From the NCBI GenBank assembly GCA_964036275.1, contig OZ038433.1, positions 30,859,485 to 30,923,484 of the forward strand: DNA of 64,000 nt, written 5' to 3'. The notes beneath the pieces were generated by a model. The model did not search any database, was not told the DNA's origin, and saw only the letters and a program-made list of their open reading frames with translations. The position numbers and the translations under genes are program-made. Each line of letters begins with the position of its first letter. Position 1 is the stretch's first letter. Source of the DNA: Litoditis marina (lineage: Eukaryota > Nematoda > Chromadorea > Rhabditida > Rhabditidae). Positions 36,001-46,000 of this stretch are shown here, in pieces.

Positions 36001-37572
36001 GCTCGATGTCATACTTTGAGTCATGAAATAGTTTGAAATCAACAAAATATAATGTTTTTGGCTCTAAATTGAGCCACAATTTCTCCCATAGGCTCCGGCT
36101 CTTGCTTGTTTATTACTGTTGGGTTTTGTTTCTGCACCACACCACGAGGTCGCCGTTCTGGTTGAATACTGCCTTCAGAGTATGGACAAACCAATTACAA
36201 TAAAGTTGTTTTCGATTATAAAATTATTGATTTTAGGTATGTGATGATGAGTACGTTCACAAGTGGGTTCTACACCTCGTTGCTGTCACTGGCGCCGCGG
36301 TATACGGCGACACTTTCATCAATGTCACAGTTCGGGAACATGTTCGGAAGACTGGGTACGCCGTTCTTCGTGGGAATCATCAAACATTCGGTGGGGAGAG
36401 AGATAAAGAGAGAGAGCGAGAGAGAAAGGGAGAGAAAGAGAAAGAGAAAGAGAGAAGGTGGAGAGAGAAGAAGTAAGGGAAGAAGTAGAGAAAGAGAGAG
36501 AGAGAGAAAAGAGAGAGAGAGGAAGAGAAGAGAGAGAGGAAGAAAGAAATAAGAAACGAGAAAGAAACAAGATATGTAACGAAAGAGAACCGGATTGAAC
36601 ACAAGAGAACGCAAGCGAATGAGGTAAGAAGGAAAACATAGGGATGGAGAGAAAGAGAAAAATGAAAACAGCGGGGAAGGAAGAAGAAGGGGAACAGAAT
36701 GATTATGTTAGAGATCGAGTGGGACCATACAGTATCCTCTTTTTTGACTTTAAAGGAGACCGAAAAACAACTTGAGCAGAGGTTTTGTTTCGGACTGCTT
36801 TTGACTGTATTGAGATCAGAGAGCACAGTAACTCGTATATTCGTTTGATCAGTCCACGTGACATTCACATGACAATTTCGCGCGACACGCAACGCGTCGA
36901 AACAAAAGTAGGATACATCAGCTTTACGAGAAACCATGTTGCACCTCCTTTAATCTAAATTATGGTAATTTTCATCGAACATTTTTCAGGGAACAGAATC
37001 AGAGTGGCAGACCCTTTTCTGTTTATTGGCAGCCTTGTCTCTTATCTCTGGAGTGATATTCGCCGTGTTTGGTTCAGGTATCATAATTCATTTGTAAGAG
37101 AGTGGATTAACAAATTTCTGAAGTTTTGTTTCAACCGATGCAAATAACAAAATTAGACATCATGTAGTCGCTGTGCGGTTTTCCATGCAAACAACCGAAA
37201 AGTTTCAGCAAAATGTGTTTCAATTATATTTGCGTATCGACTACATAGAAATTACGGAGAGTATTGAAGAAAATAGAAGGAAAAAACCATATAGAGATCA
37301 GAATAATGTTTGATGCTTTTTAACAGAAAGGGAGCTCTCACAGCGAATGTAGTTCGTATTGCTCAAAACGCCTTAGGTATCAATGTTCGCTGGAACATAT
37401 TGGAATCATATCAATTCATTGTAGTAACTCTAATATAAAAAGATAAAAAAAGCATGTTTTAGGTGAAGTCCAGGATTGGGGGAAGGAGAACCCGGCGTCA
37501 GAGTCGTCTCCTGATCTGGAGGAGGTTCTGGCGGCGGTACAACGCACGAGAACGGAATCCGTGTGCTTGTAG
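30014..37572 (+). CDS. SLC17-family (phosphate/organic anion) transporter, MFS
   Basis: Major-facilitator membrane transporter of the SLC17 group (Na-phosphate, sialin and vesicular glutamate relatives); substrate cannot be told. Exons 30014-30065, 31026-31219, 31453-31542, 31954-32052, 32297-32431, 32830-32932, 33902-33967, 34236-34369, 34631-34783, 35015-35147, 35823-35913, 36237-36390, 36990-37077 and 37463-37572 keep phase and give 533 residues. An acceptor TTTCAG lies 11 bases before the ATG. Hallmarks are FCTTFMRMQIAITMTCMVN in TM1, glycosylated loop sites (ANNTISE, WNHSEQ), WFPMEERSSAIALFTTGNQ and NPVAAALCASNLGWPAIFYL. The C-terminus is acidic and cytosolic. Intron 6 ends in an unusual way: the expected site reads TTTTCG before GGGCCGGAGG, so I used the AG nine bases downstream. 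The stop codon lies inside a family L repeat motif. Confidence 0.93.
31733..31773 (+). pseudogene. Duplicated 5' piece of SLC17 exon 4
   Basis: The segment CGCAGGGCAGCTTGGT plus GGAACCACAGC repeats the acceptor and first bases of exon 4 (31951 onward, GCAGGGCAGCTTGGTGTGGA) 218 bp upstream in the same intron. It then diverges into CATACCAACCAG, so it cannot replace the exon. Confidence 0.7.
33488..33615. mobile_element. Family C element, copy 1
   Basis: About 128 bp, with inverted TAGTCACGTGAAGT and GTTTCACGTGACTGTGCA and the internal CTTTGTCATTGCACGTTTCT. It directly abuts the family B element that starts at 33617. Other copies: 35630-35755 and 43865-43995. Confidence 0.75.
33617..33852. mobile_element. 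Family B MITE, copy 1 (SLC17 intron 6)
   Basis: A 236-bp element with terminal inverted repeats TATAGTCCGTTTCA and TGAAACGAACTATA and inner repeats CTACAGTAATCTG and CAGATTACTGTAG. TA at the ends suggests mariner-type insertion. It ends 50 bp before SLC17 exon 7. Confidence 0.8.
35630..35755. mobile_element. Family C element, copy 2
   Basis: In SLC17 intron 10. Shares AATAGTCACGTGAAG, TTGGTCATTGCACGTTTCTG and TTTCACATGAGTGGGCAA with the other family C copies. Confidence 0.7.
36391..36560 (+). repeat. GA-rich microsatellite beside a splice donor
   Basis: About 165 bp of GAGA/GAAA sequence begins within 5 bases of the SLC17 exon 12 donor (TCG/GTGGGG). It generates long spurious open frames on both strands (Arg/Glu- or Ser/Leu-rich), which are not genes. 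Confidence 0.9.
36750..36953. mobile_element. Family G MITE, copy 1
   Basis: About 204 bp in SLC17 intron 12. Inverted ends TTAAAGG(A)G; the body includes TTTTGTTTCGGACTGC, GATCAGTCCACGTGACATTC and AGCTTTACGAGAAACCATGT. The second copy is at 58080-58276. A diverged relative may lie near 35331. Confidence 0.75.
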
Positions 37573-38319
37573 TTTGTGGTTTGATGAACTAATGAACGAA
37601 TTAGTTCATCAAACTGTGATTAGTTGGAAGTTAGAAAAATGTAGTTTGAATTGTGGTTTGAACTGTTAGATGTTTTTGACTGACGCGAGTCTGATCAGCT
37701 CTTACACGTTGTTGTTGAATTTATTGGAATTGCCTTATCCAGCTTAAAAACTTACCGTTCACGTATATCCTTATTACAGTGTTCAATAACTTGTTTCAGT
37801 TTCACCAGATTATTAGTTTTCACGTGACTAACATACGGTAGTTCACGACCCCACCTGTCTTTGCGCACTGGTTGATGACATTTTTCGGGTAACAAATGCA
37901 GCGTAACAGTTTTAATATTTGTTGGTCAACTTTTATATGCATCTTCTTTTTGACCAATACAAATGCTAATATATGTGCTAATCACGACCTTTAAAAATAA
38001 TACACAATTCACCTTCCACGGTAAATTAGCATTATCATGTTATTACTGAGAATGAAGTTGAAAATTAACAATTTTCTATTGTCAATGTAGTCGATGATCT
38101 TATTTCGATGTGCAGTTGTAATGTAAACCATTTTCCCAAAGTTCGAATAAACATTTGAAGTACTAAAATTTTATATTTATTGTATAGCAGTTACTTGTAA
38201 GAGAATAGCCAAAAATCATTAGTTCTCTTGTTTTTCAAACTAATGTAATACTTTTGGTTCTCCAAATTATTGTTTCTGGTTTGTTTGTTTGGAAAATAAC
38301 ATTTTCTCACTATGTTTCT
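37573..38319. other. Intergenic 3' of SLC17, no gene
   Basis: Contains the rest of a family L palindrome (TTCATCAAAC / GTTTGATGAACT region, 37563-37670) and then featureless AT-rich sequence. Confidence 0.5.
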
Positions 38320-39587
38320 GTTCATACAAGAGGCGTCCATTTAAATAGTTTTTCAAAATGCAAATATTATGCAAATCTCGTCATTTTTTCTTGGAACATG
38401 TTTCGATTAAATTTTGCACAGACCAGATCTTCGGTTTCTAGTCAGAAAACTTACTGACAACTGTCAGAAGTGAAAACGGGCTTTTTGACGCCGGTCAATT
38501 AATATTCTGATTTTTTGTCAGTCGTCAATGAATTGCCTCCTTCATTCTGTATAGTTCTGACCACTGTCAGAATGTTCGCGGGATCGAACCTGCGGGCGCC
38601 AGGGCAAAAGGCAGACACACTGCCACTGCGCTATCAATCGGGTCAGTAGTTTGGCCATCGACTGTCACGGATATAACATGCGCCAGGCGAATCGTACTGA
38701 TCGCTCATATAACTAGACAGATTTAAATAATGAAATTTAATGAGAACGATGAATTAAATAAGTAACCGGGTTTATTTGATACTCTTACCAGTTTTTACTA
38801 AACTAATGTTTAGGTTACCTCAGAGGTAACCGCGTGGTAACCTGAAATGAGAAACCGGTTACCCGTTATTTCTTCATTGTGGTTTTACCGTTTATAATAA
38901 TAATTCATTCGTTCATATGTTTCAGAACAGACTTCAAACAAAAAACTATCTAATTATATGAACTCACGGAAAAGGGGAAAAAGAAAAGAGAATACACCAA
39001 CACAAAATTTAGACATAAAACATTACAAAGCTAATAAAAATTACTGAAAGACTAATAGTAATAGTAACTGCCTCATAAAACATTAGGAAACAATCATACC
39101 TAGTAAAACCTTAAATATTAAAACAACAAACACAAAGCGCCAAATCTACTCGCATCCTCATTATAATTTGCAGCAACTAGAACCTAGCAAAACAGTATGT
39201 AATTATGGTTTCGAAAGCTTATCGTGTTGAAATTATTTCACCAAGTCTTCAAAATGGGGCCAAACGTCTACGGCGTAATGAAATGAAGGTCGGATGAACT
39301 TGGGATCAAACTACAATAATAGGGCCGTTCATTCATACGATTATAAACTGATGGAGAGTATGAAAATGAGAGATTGAGACTATTTCGTAATGTCCGGCAC
39401 AGAATTGTTCTTATAAGAAGTGCGAGAGACATTATAGGAAGAGATATAGATTTATGATTAGGAGTATAGTCTATTTAGTTCCGAACTGGACTCCGTTTAC
39501 TGTATGAAATCGGGGGCGGAGCTTATGACTTGGCCACCATTCAAACATTCTGGGCCATGGTTCTCTGTTTTCAAAATAACAGCATCT

Positions 39588-39667
39588 AGAGGGATCGAAC
39601 CTACGAATATGGAGAGCCACCTGGCCGAAACCAGCGCCTTAGACCACTCGGCCATTTGGACCAGATA
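39588..39667 (-). repeat. tRNA-Leu-like sequence (pseudo-tRNA)
   Basis: Reverse strand reads ATGGCCGAGTGGTCTAAGGC, an excellent Leu/Ser-type D-arm and A-box, then GCTGGTTTCGGCCAGG as an anticodon-arm-like stem and B-box GGTTCGATCCC. The anticodon loop has six rather than seven bases and the T-stem does not pair, so it is probably not a functional tRNA. Confidence 0.55.
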
Positions 39668-40830
39668 TAAGCGCGGCGAAGGAATGGCCCATATACGGCG
39701 ATCACGAAAATTCCAGTGTGCCCAAAAAATTTCCGAATTTCTCAATGAAAACTCAAGTCAACTTGACATTTGTGATTAGCAAAGAATATAATCTCTCATA
39801 CAATCATTTCAGAAGGGGAAAAGATATCAAAACTAAGGAATAAATGTATGCGTAGGTTAAACTTTTATTTGGCTGTTGGAAAGATTATTGATTGTGGCCT
39901 GATCTGGCAAAATGCCCAGCCGGCACCCTGCACACGCAACGCGAGAGGTGCCAGGGATGCAACATTTTGGCTGGATACGAGTCCAGTTCGGAACTAAACA
40001 GACTATATAATAAGAGGAATGAAAAAAGTGGTAGTTTCGTTAAATCACACCAGTTAGATCGGGTAGACATTGAGCCACACCTGATACATGACTAAACCTG
40101 TACCACACTTTGCTGCCTTAAGTGACTCGGAGGGGGGTCAGGGGACTAGGGCTAGGGGGAAGTTAAGTTAGATTTTATTTAATATTTGTTCAGTTGTATT
40201 GTTTCATTAACCTAGAACTAGAAGATAGTCAGATAGTTTGAGGGGGTATATATTTTGTTGGTGCTACATGATAGTTTGTTGATTACAGTTAGTTGAGTCC
40301 GACAAACATGTGTGTGATAGTGGCAAGAACACGACCAGGTGGGCTCCATGTTACAAAGTGTTTACTGGATGCGCTACCGAAGAGGTGAAGAATGAAATGA
40401 TATGTTTGTTGGGGTTTTTGAGGCCGAATAACCTATTTAAAAATGAGAGAGGTAGTGGGAATGAAAATGTTTATTTGTACGGTAACCAAAATAGAGTTTC
40501 AGGTTGCCAACCGAATACCTATGGGGTTACTTACTTACTTAGTTGTAATATTACCAAAAACCGGTAAGGTTATCAAGAAACCCGGTTACTTATGAAATTA
40601 ACCAATAAAAACGAAATGAACTTCATTAATTTAATTTTCTCGACATTGAAAAGAAGTCCCGATTGACTGTTGATCGCGCTCCCGGCATGACTTACAGAAA
40701 CTCGCGGAACTCTTCAGTGGCCGCTGTTAAAGGTTAGCGCTTGCGCTTCTGAACTGACGGGGCCAGGTTCGAGTCCCGCTGAGACAGGTGGTTTGCAAAT
40801 ACAGTTTTGACAGTGGGCACTCAGCAGTCG

Positions 40831-41052
40831 CATGTCCCAGGTACATGAACGGAACGTCCCATGTCCCGGTACTGTCCCGGGACGGTACCAAGAATTACGG
40901 TAGAAATGGAGCAGATCCGCATAAAAGATGACAAAAATTCTCCTCTATCCTGACTTTTATATGCAAATATGCTCCATTTCTACCGTTATTTTTGGTACCG
41001 TCCCGGGATAGTACCGGGACATGGGACGTCCCGTTCTTAAACATGGGACATG
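40831..41052. mobile_element. Family I foldback with 6-bp target duplication
   Basis: A 222-bp near-perfect hairpin. Termini are CATGTCCC and GGGACATG; arms include GAACGGAACGTCCCATGTCC and GGACATGGGACGTCCCGTTC and extend inward to ATTACGGTAGAAATGGAGCA and its complement. Direct CAGTCG flanks both sides (40825-40830, 41053-41058). It is nested in the right arm of the 38320-41299 element. Confidence 0.85.
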
Positions 41053-41681
41053 CAGTCGCCTGAGCAGTTTTCAGTATGCAAGTAACTGACGAATGTCATA
41101 AATAATGTGTAAAATAATGACCGTTGTCAGACTTCAAGAAAATAATTGACCCTCGTCATTTATTTGGACGATGAAGTCTGCGAAACGAAACCAGAAACTG
41201 ACCATACTCCAGGTTTCTCGGCAATAAATGAAAAATTGACCAGATTTGCATAATATTTGAATTTTGAAAACTATTTCAATGGATGCCTCTTATATGTTCG
41301 CCATACTATAATACTGCCCAGTTTCGAGACGAAAATAGAGAAAATAATAATATAAATTATCTATTCACTGTAAACGCAACTGATTATGTGGTTGTATAGC
41401 ACGTGACAACATGAAGAGTCACGTGTTTTCTATTAAACATTTCTGCTCATTTTTTGGTAAATCATCTGAGAACCCCTGTTCAACGATCAAACCGGATGAG
41501 ACAGAAAAGGAAAACTTCCGCGAGTTTCACTAAACAATTGGACGACGTGTCTGTGCCCTCTCGATTCCAGACGCTCTCTCGCTCCGTCCTCCCATCGTAA
41601 TTTCGGGATAATCCGAGCCGGACCCAATTCTCCTCTCAGTTCAAGAATAGACTCTTCCTGGATCAGATTCTTAGCCTCACA

Positions 41682-43003
41682 ATGTTATATCAATTGGAAA
41701 ACAGTCTTTATCAGATATCAACCATCACAGCAGTGAGTACAGTTTTCTTTTTTTAATGTTTCACTTCTCAAGTTCTCCAATTCACCCGTATTCAGTTAGT
41801 TGTTGTTAATTTTGTCACATTTCAGACTTATTTTGCGTATTATTTTGACATCTCCGACATTGACATTTTGACATCTTCTGTTGTTAACTTTGGTGATTTT
41901 CAAATATTTTCATTGTTTCTATTTGGGAAACGTAGAGCGGAGTCATATAGGATATGAACTTATTGACACTTATCATACTTGAAAAAAGAGATAGAAACAT
42001 CAGAAATTAAAAACTATTCAAAAAAAGAGACATAATGGAAAACTTGTATTCTTTCCAGAGGATAGCATTCATTACCTTTCTGCTCTTGTCACAATGCGGC
42101 TCTGGCTGTGTACCTACACAAAACTCACCAACCACCACTACAACCCCTTCTTCCGGTTGGTTACTTTATTCATTTTACAAGTAAAAGTATGATGTAAATG
42201 TAATGTGAGAAAGATTGGAAATAAAGTAAAATATTTAGAAATGAATAAAATGGATGAATAAAAATTAAAATGTTTGATCCAGATGTTGGGGGTAGAATTA
42301 TGAGTAGTGTTTTGAGCTACAGAAAACAGATACATAGTATTGCTCCCCATTTCACGCGGCTCATACTGTTTCATGTAGTTTCATGTTCATTCACTTGACT
42401 TTCCGGAGTATCGTTATTTGAAGTTTTTTCTGCCTGAATACTAAATACTGTTCTAAATGAGAGTAATACTGTTCCAAACCGCATACCCAGTTTTTTTTTG
42501 AAAACTGTGACAAATGTTGATGATCAACTATCTAATTTCAAACAATGGGAATGGACATGTGAAGTAAAAAAAATCATTGATCGGCAGACAAGTACAGTTT
42601 GTCTGACAATCTACAGAAAGTTTTGTAATATTACTTTTGAAATCTCAGTAGGAATGAAAAGATGATAGTTACTATTTTCTAAAGAACATGGACCCTGCAC
42701 AATTGTTTCTATGACACAATTGTTTCTATGAATGATTATGACAAGGGTGAATCGGTTTAGACATCACACGTTTCACATTCTTGATCAGACCACTAGAATA
42801 TGAGATTTGCAAAACTTGTGAATGAAGCGTTTTTTTAATATTGTGTAGGAAAGTGTAATTTTCTAATACGCAACATTGAACGCTTTCTTTGTATGGTCAA
42901 TATCGCACTTTGTAGTAGTACAGAGAAAGAAAACTTATTTGCCAAGAAAGCAAGAAAACTACGTTTCCAATCAAATTATATGTTGAGTATTTCAGTGACC
43001 ACG

Positions 43004-43057
<54 letters not shown>

Positions 43058-46000
43058 ACTACAGCCAGTCCGTTCGGTTAGATTTATATTTTCTTCTACA
43101 AAATTAACAGAAAAAAAAGAATAAAATGATCGACTGAAAACGGAGAAACAATAAAATTCGATAAAATGATCGACTGAAAACGGGGAAAACAGTGACGACA
43201 ACAACAACGACGTTTTGCACTATCGAAAATTCGTAAACTTTTGAGCTCGATCAGACACGCCCGCATTTCTCAAAACATTTGACTAGATCGATATTTTTCA
43301 GATGCGTAGATTGAGGTATAATGAAATTCATTGATTTTTTCCTGATTTTTCCATTTAATATATGAGACGACTGAAATTTATATCAAAAAACATTTCAAAA
43401 TTTTTTTTGGTCTTTGGTCATCAAGTCACGGCGACCTGAATTACGAGTTGCATGAGTGAAAGGTAGAGGTGGCTGTCAATGTGAATATTAGAGAATTATC
43501 GAATGCGCGCCACGGATTACGGTATCTAAAAGAAACATTGTCTGGCAACCGAGCGGTCATCAGTTATCCCACTCAGAAGTTGCCTACAACAAAACGGTTA
43601 TTTTGTACAACCCCGGACCTATTCAACAATCCCCCCCCCCCACTCAATCCAAACCTGCAGTGAAGAAGAATGTTGTACAATCACCCCCGAATGGGGGTGG
43701 GGGAGGGTATTCGGATTCTAACCTATTGTGGCTCAGGGAAGGGGGGGGGGGCGATTGTACAATATACCCGGAAATTATGTGCTCAGTGAAAGATGCTACC
43801 CAAAATCGCCTTGAATTCGAAATGATTTTGAGTGGCACCTTTCACTGAGCACATATTATTCTATACTAGAAGTAAATTTGATAGTCACGTAAAGTTAGCA
43901 TTCTAATGAGGATTCGTGTACATTGTCATTGCACTTTTCCGAGTTCTGTTATGGTTAACATGCTTCACGTGACTGTGCAGTAGATAAACAGTATAAATCA
44001 CGTGGTTGTTTTACAGATTGTATGTGCGGTGACATAAACGTGACTCTAACTTCTTCTGAATTCCCTGACGGGATAACGACCTTCACCTTCTCCAACAACA
44101 ACTGTTCCGTGGTCGCAATGTGCGCGTGAGTCACTCGTTTCATATAGATAAATTAACACACCTATTTCATTTCATCCGGCCTATTTCATCCGTTTGTCAC
44201 TTCCATTGTGATTCAATTACATGTCAATATCAACCATAGAAGGACTGTCCGTAGACGAGGTGAGATAGGCATGGGTAAGCTTTGTTAGCAGCTCATGCGA
44301 TCCGCCAGATAGATACCGCGGCGAGCGGAGATCGAACCCAGGTCTGTGGAGCAAAAGCCGAACGCTCACCCCTTTACTACGATTAGGGTTGTTGATCGAG
44401 TTGAAAACTTCGAATTTTTGAGTTTCGAGTTTTTCGAGTTTCGGAAATTTCGAGTTTTTCGAGTTCGACTTGCTTGCGTTTTAGAAAAAAACCGAGTTAT
44501 CGAGTATCGAGTTGAACTCGAAAACTCAAATTTGGAGATTCGACTTTGATCGTTCAGTTTCAGGATTATATCGAGACAAAAAATGAGATATTTTTGAGAA
44601 ATTCTGACATTTTATATGAATACGCGGGAATCGTGAAAAACACTTAAATTCATCATGAATTTGTCATGTGTTCAAGTATGGGTCGCATGCACAACGCAAC
44701 TCATGTTGATAAGCTAATTTCAGAACGTAAAATTTTAAAACTCAACTCTTAACAAGACATCTTCAAAATTATAATCGCCTGTATAGCTCTCATATTTTCC
44801 CAACTGGACATTTTCGCAGAATATTTAGTTCCAATGTGACATTTTATAAGTATTTACATTGCTGATATGTTCAAAAAGGCTTCAAAAATTCATTGGCAGG
44901 CTGTGTGAGTCCAGTTTGGAAATTTATTATATAGAGTTAGATTTAATGAAATAAAGTTAACTTGAATGAAGTAAAGTAAATTGAAACAAATGAATAAATA
45001 AACTAAGATGTGTGGGAACTATATAGTTCCCGTCATTCCTACTGGGACATGGCAGCGTGCCACTTAATATTTCAGGCTCTTTTTCAAAAGACCGCAAATC
45101 TCTTGTAGCGGTAGTACAGCTTCACAATAACACGTAAATGGCAATTGTCTTTAGACTACTTATGTTTGTTCTAATAAATAAAAATCCTTCCGAAAATCTT
45201 GGCACGATGCCAATGGGTCTCAGTGGGAATGAAACGAACTATACTAGTCCGTCGATTTCCCACAATTACTTGCATTTCAGCTCACCAAACCCGGCATTTG
45301 ATCTGAACGCAGCGCTCGTGGCAAATACGGATCAATTCTTACACTTCGATCCCAGAAATGTGTCGTTTCCCGGAACGTGTAACACGACCGATCAACGGTG
45401 GTCAGTTATTCAATCTGTCAAACCGTTCTGCACCTCTGCAAATAACTACGGTCACTTTCATTTAGGTGATCTGCGTCGCTTTGATCGAAATGCGGGTGAA
45501 TACTCTGAATGGAGCAGGTCATGAGTAAATGAATATGTAAATCCAACTTACGGAAATCAGATGAATATCTCCTTTAAGTCATACTGAATCGGCTTATAGT
45601 TTCACGGTGCGCATGTCTTTAGTTGATTGCTGCGGCGCAAAACTTCATCATTGATTTAGCATTCCGTTCTGAGCACTATGGAATAAGTTCATCAAATCAG
45701 ATTGTACACAATTAAGAGCATTTACCTGCGTGTTTACTGCTGCAGAGGAGTGCTGTAACTCTAGATTTTACATGATGGAGGGGAGTGCTGTAACTCTAGA
45801 TTTCTTCTGTGTTGTATCCAAAACTATATTATAATCGTCTTAGACATACTCGAATTCACAAGTGTTTCAAGTAAATGTAGTTTCAGGTACATGGGTACAC
45901 CACCACTACGAATTGATAACCTGGAATGTCTCTTGTCAAACCCCTAGGGACGTTGAAGGCTGATATGTTTTTAGCAGTTTAAGACCCTAATAGTGTTCTA

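Larger units (their letters stand above)
38320..41299. mobile_element. Foldback element with tRNA-like arms, pair 3 (2.97 kb)
   Basis: Ends ATACAAGAGGCGTCC (38324) and GGATGCCTCTTATAT (to 41295) are inverted and flanked by a direct GTTC on both sides (38320-38323, 41296-41299). Arms of about 300 bp match, including TTTGCATAATATTTG next to each end. Each arm reaches an inward tRNA-like module: minus 38647-38577 (A-box TAGCGCAGTGGCAG, B-box GGTTCGATCCC) and plus 40727-40796 (GGTTAGCGC, GGTTCGAGTCCC). Inside lie two opposed family D half-elements, near 38761-38890 and 40475-40595. The core shows no convincing gene. Confidence 0.7.

Noticed and set aside
36270..36937. Long minus-strand frames of 104-185 codons rich in Ser, Leu and Phe
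   Set aside because: They read through the GA microsatellite and a family G MITE on the strand opposite a conserved SLC17 exon; composition is that of the repeat.
39588..39667. Functional tRNA-Leu gene
   Set aside because: Six-base anticodon loop and unpaired T-stem and acceptor; only the A- and B-box parts are good.
39892..40567. Two short plus-strand frames as transposase remnants in the 3-kb element core
   Set aside because: No catalytic motif or similarity to a transposase family was recognisable; frames are 67 and 85 codons.
45138..45524. Independent 128-codon gene
   Set aside because: Only 45281-45404 fits, as an in-phase exon of the Thr-rich gene with a TTTCAG acceptor; the upstream part contains a repeat fragment shared with 54660.
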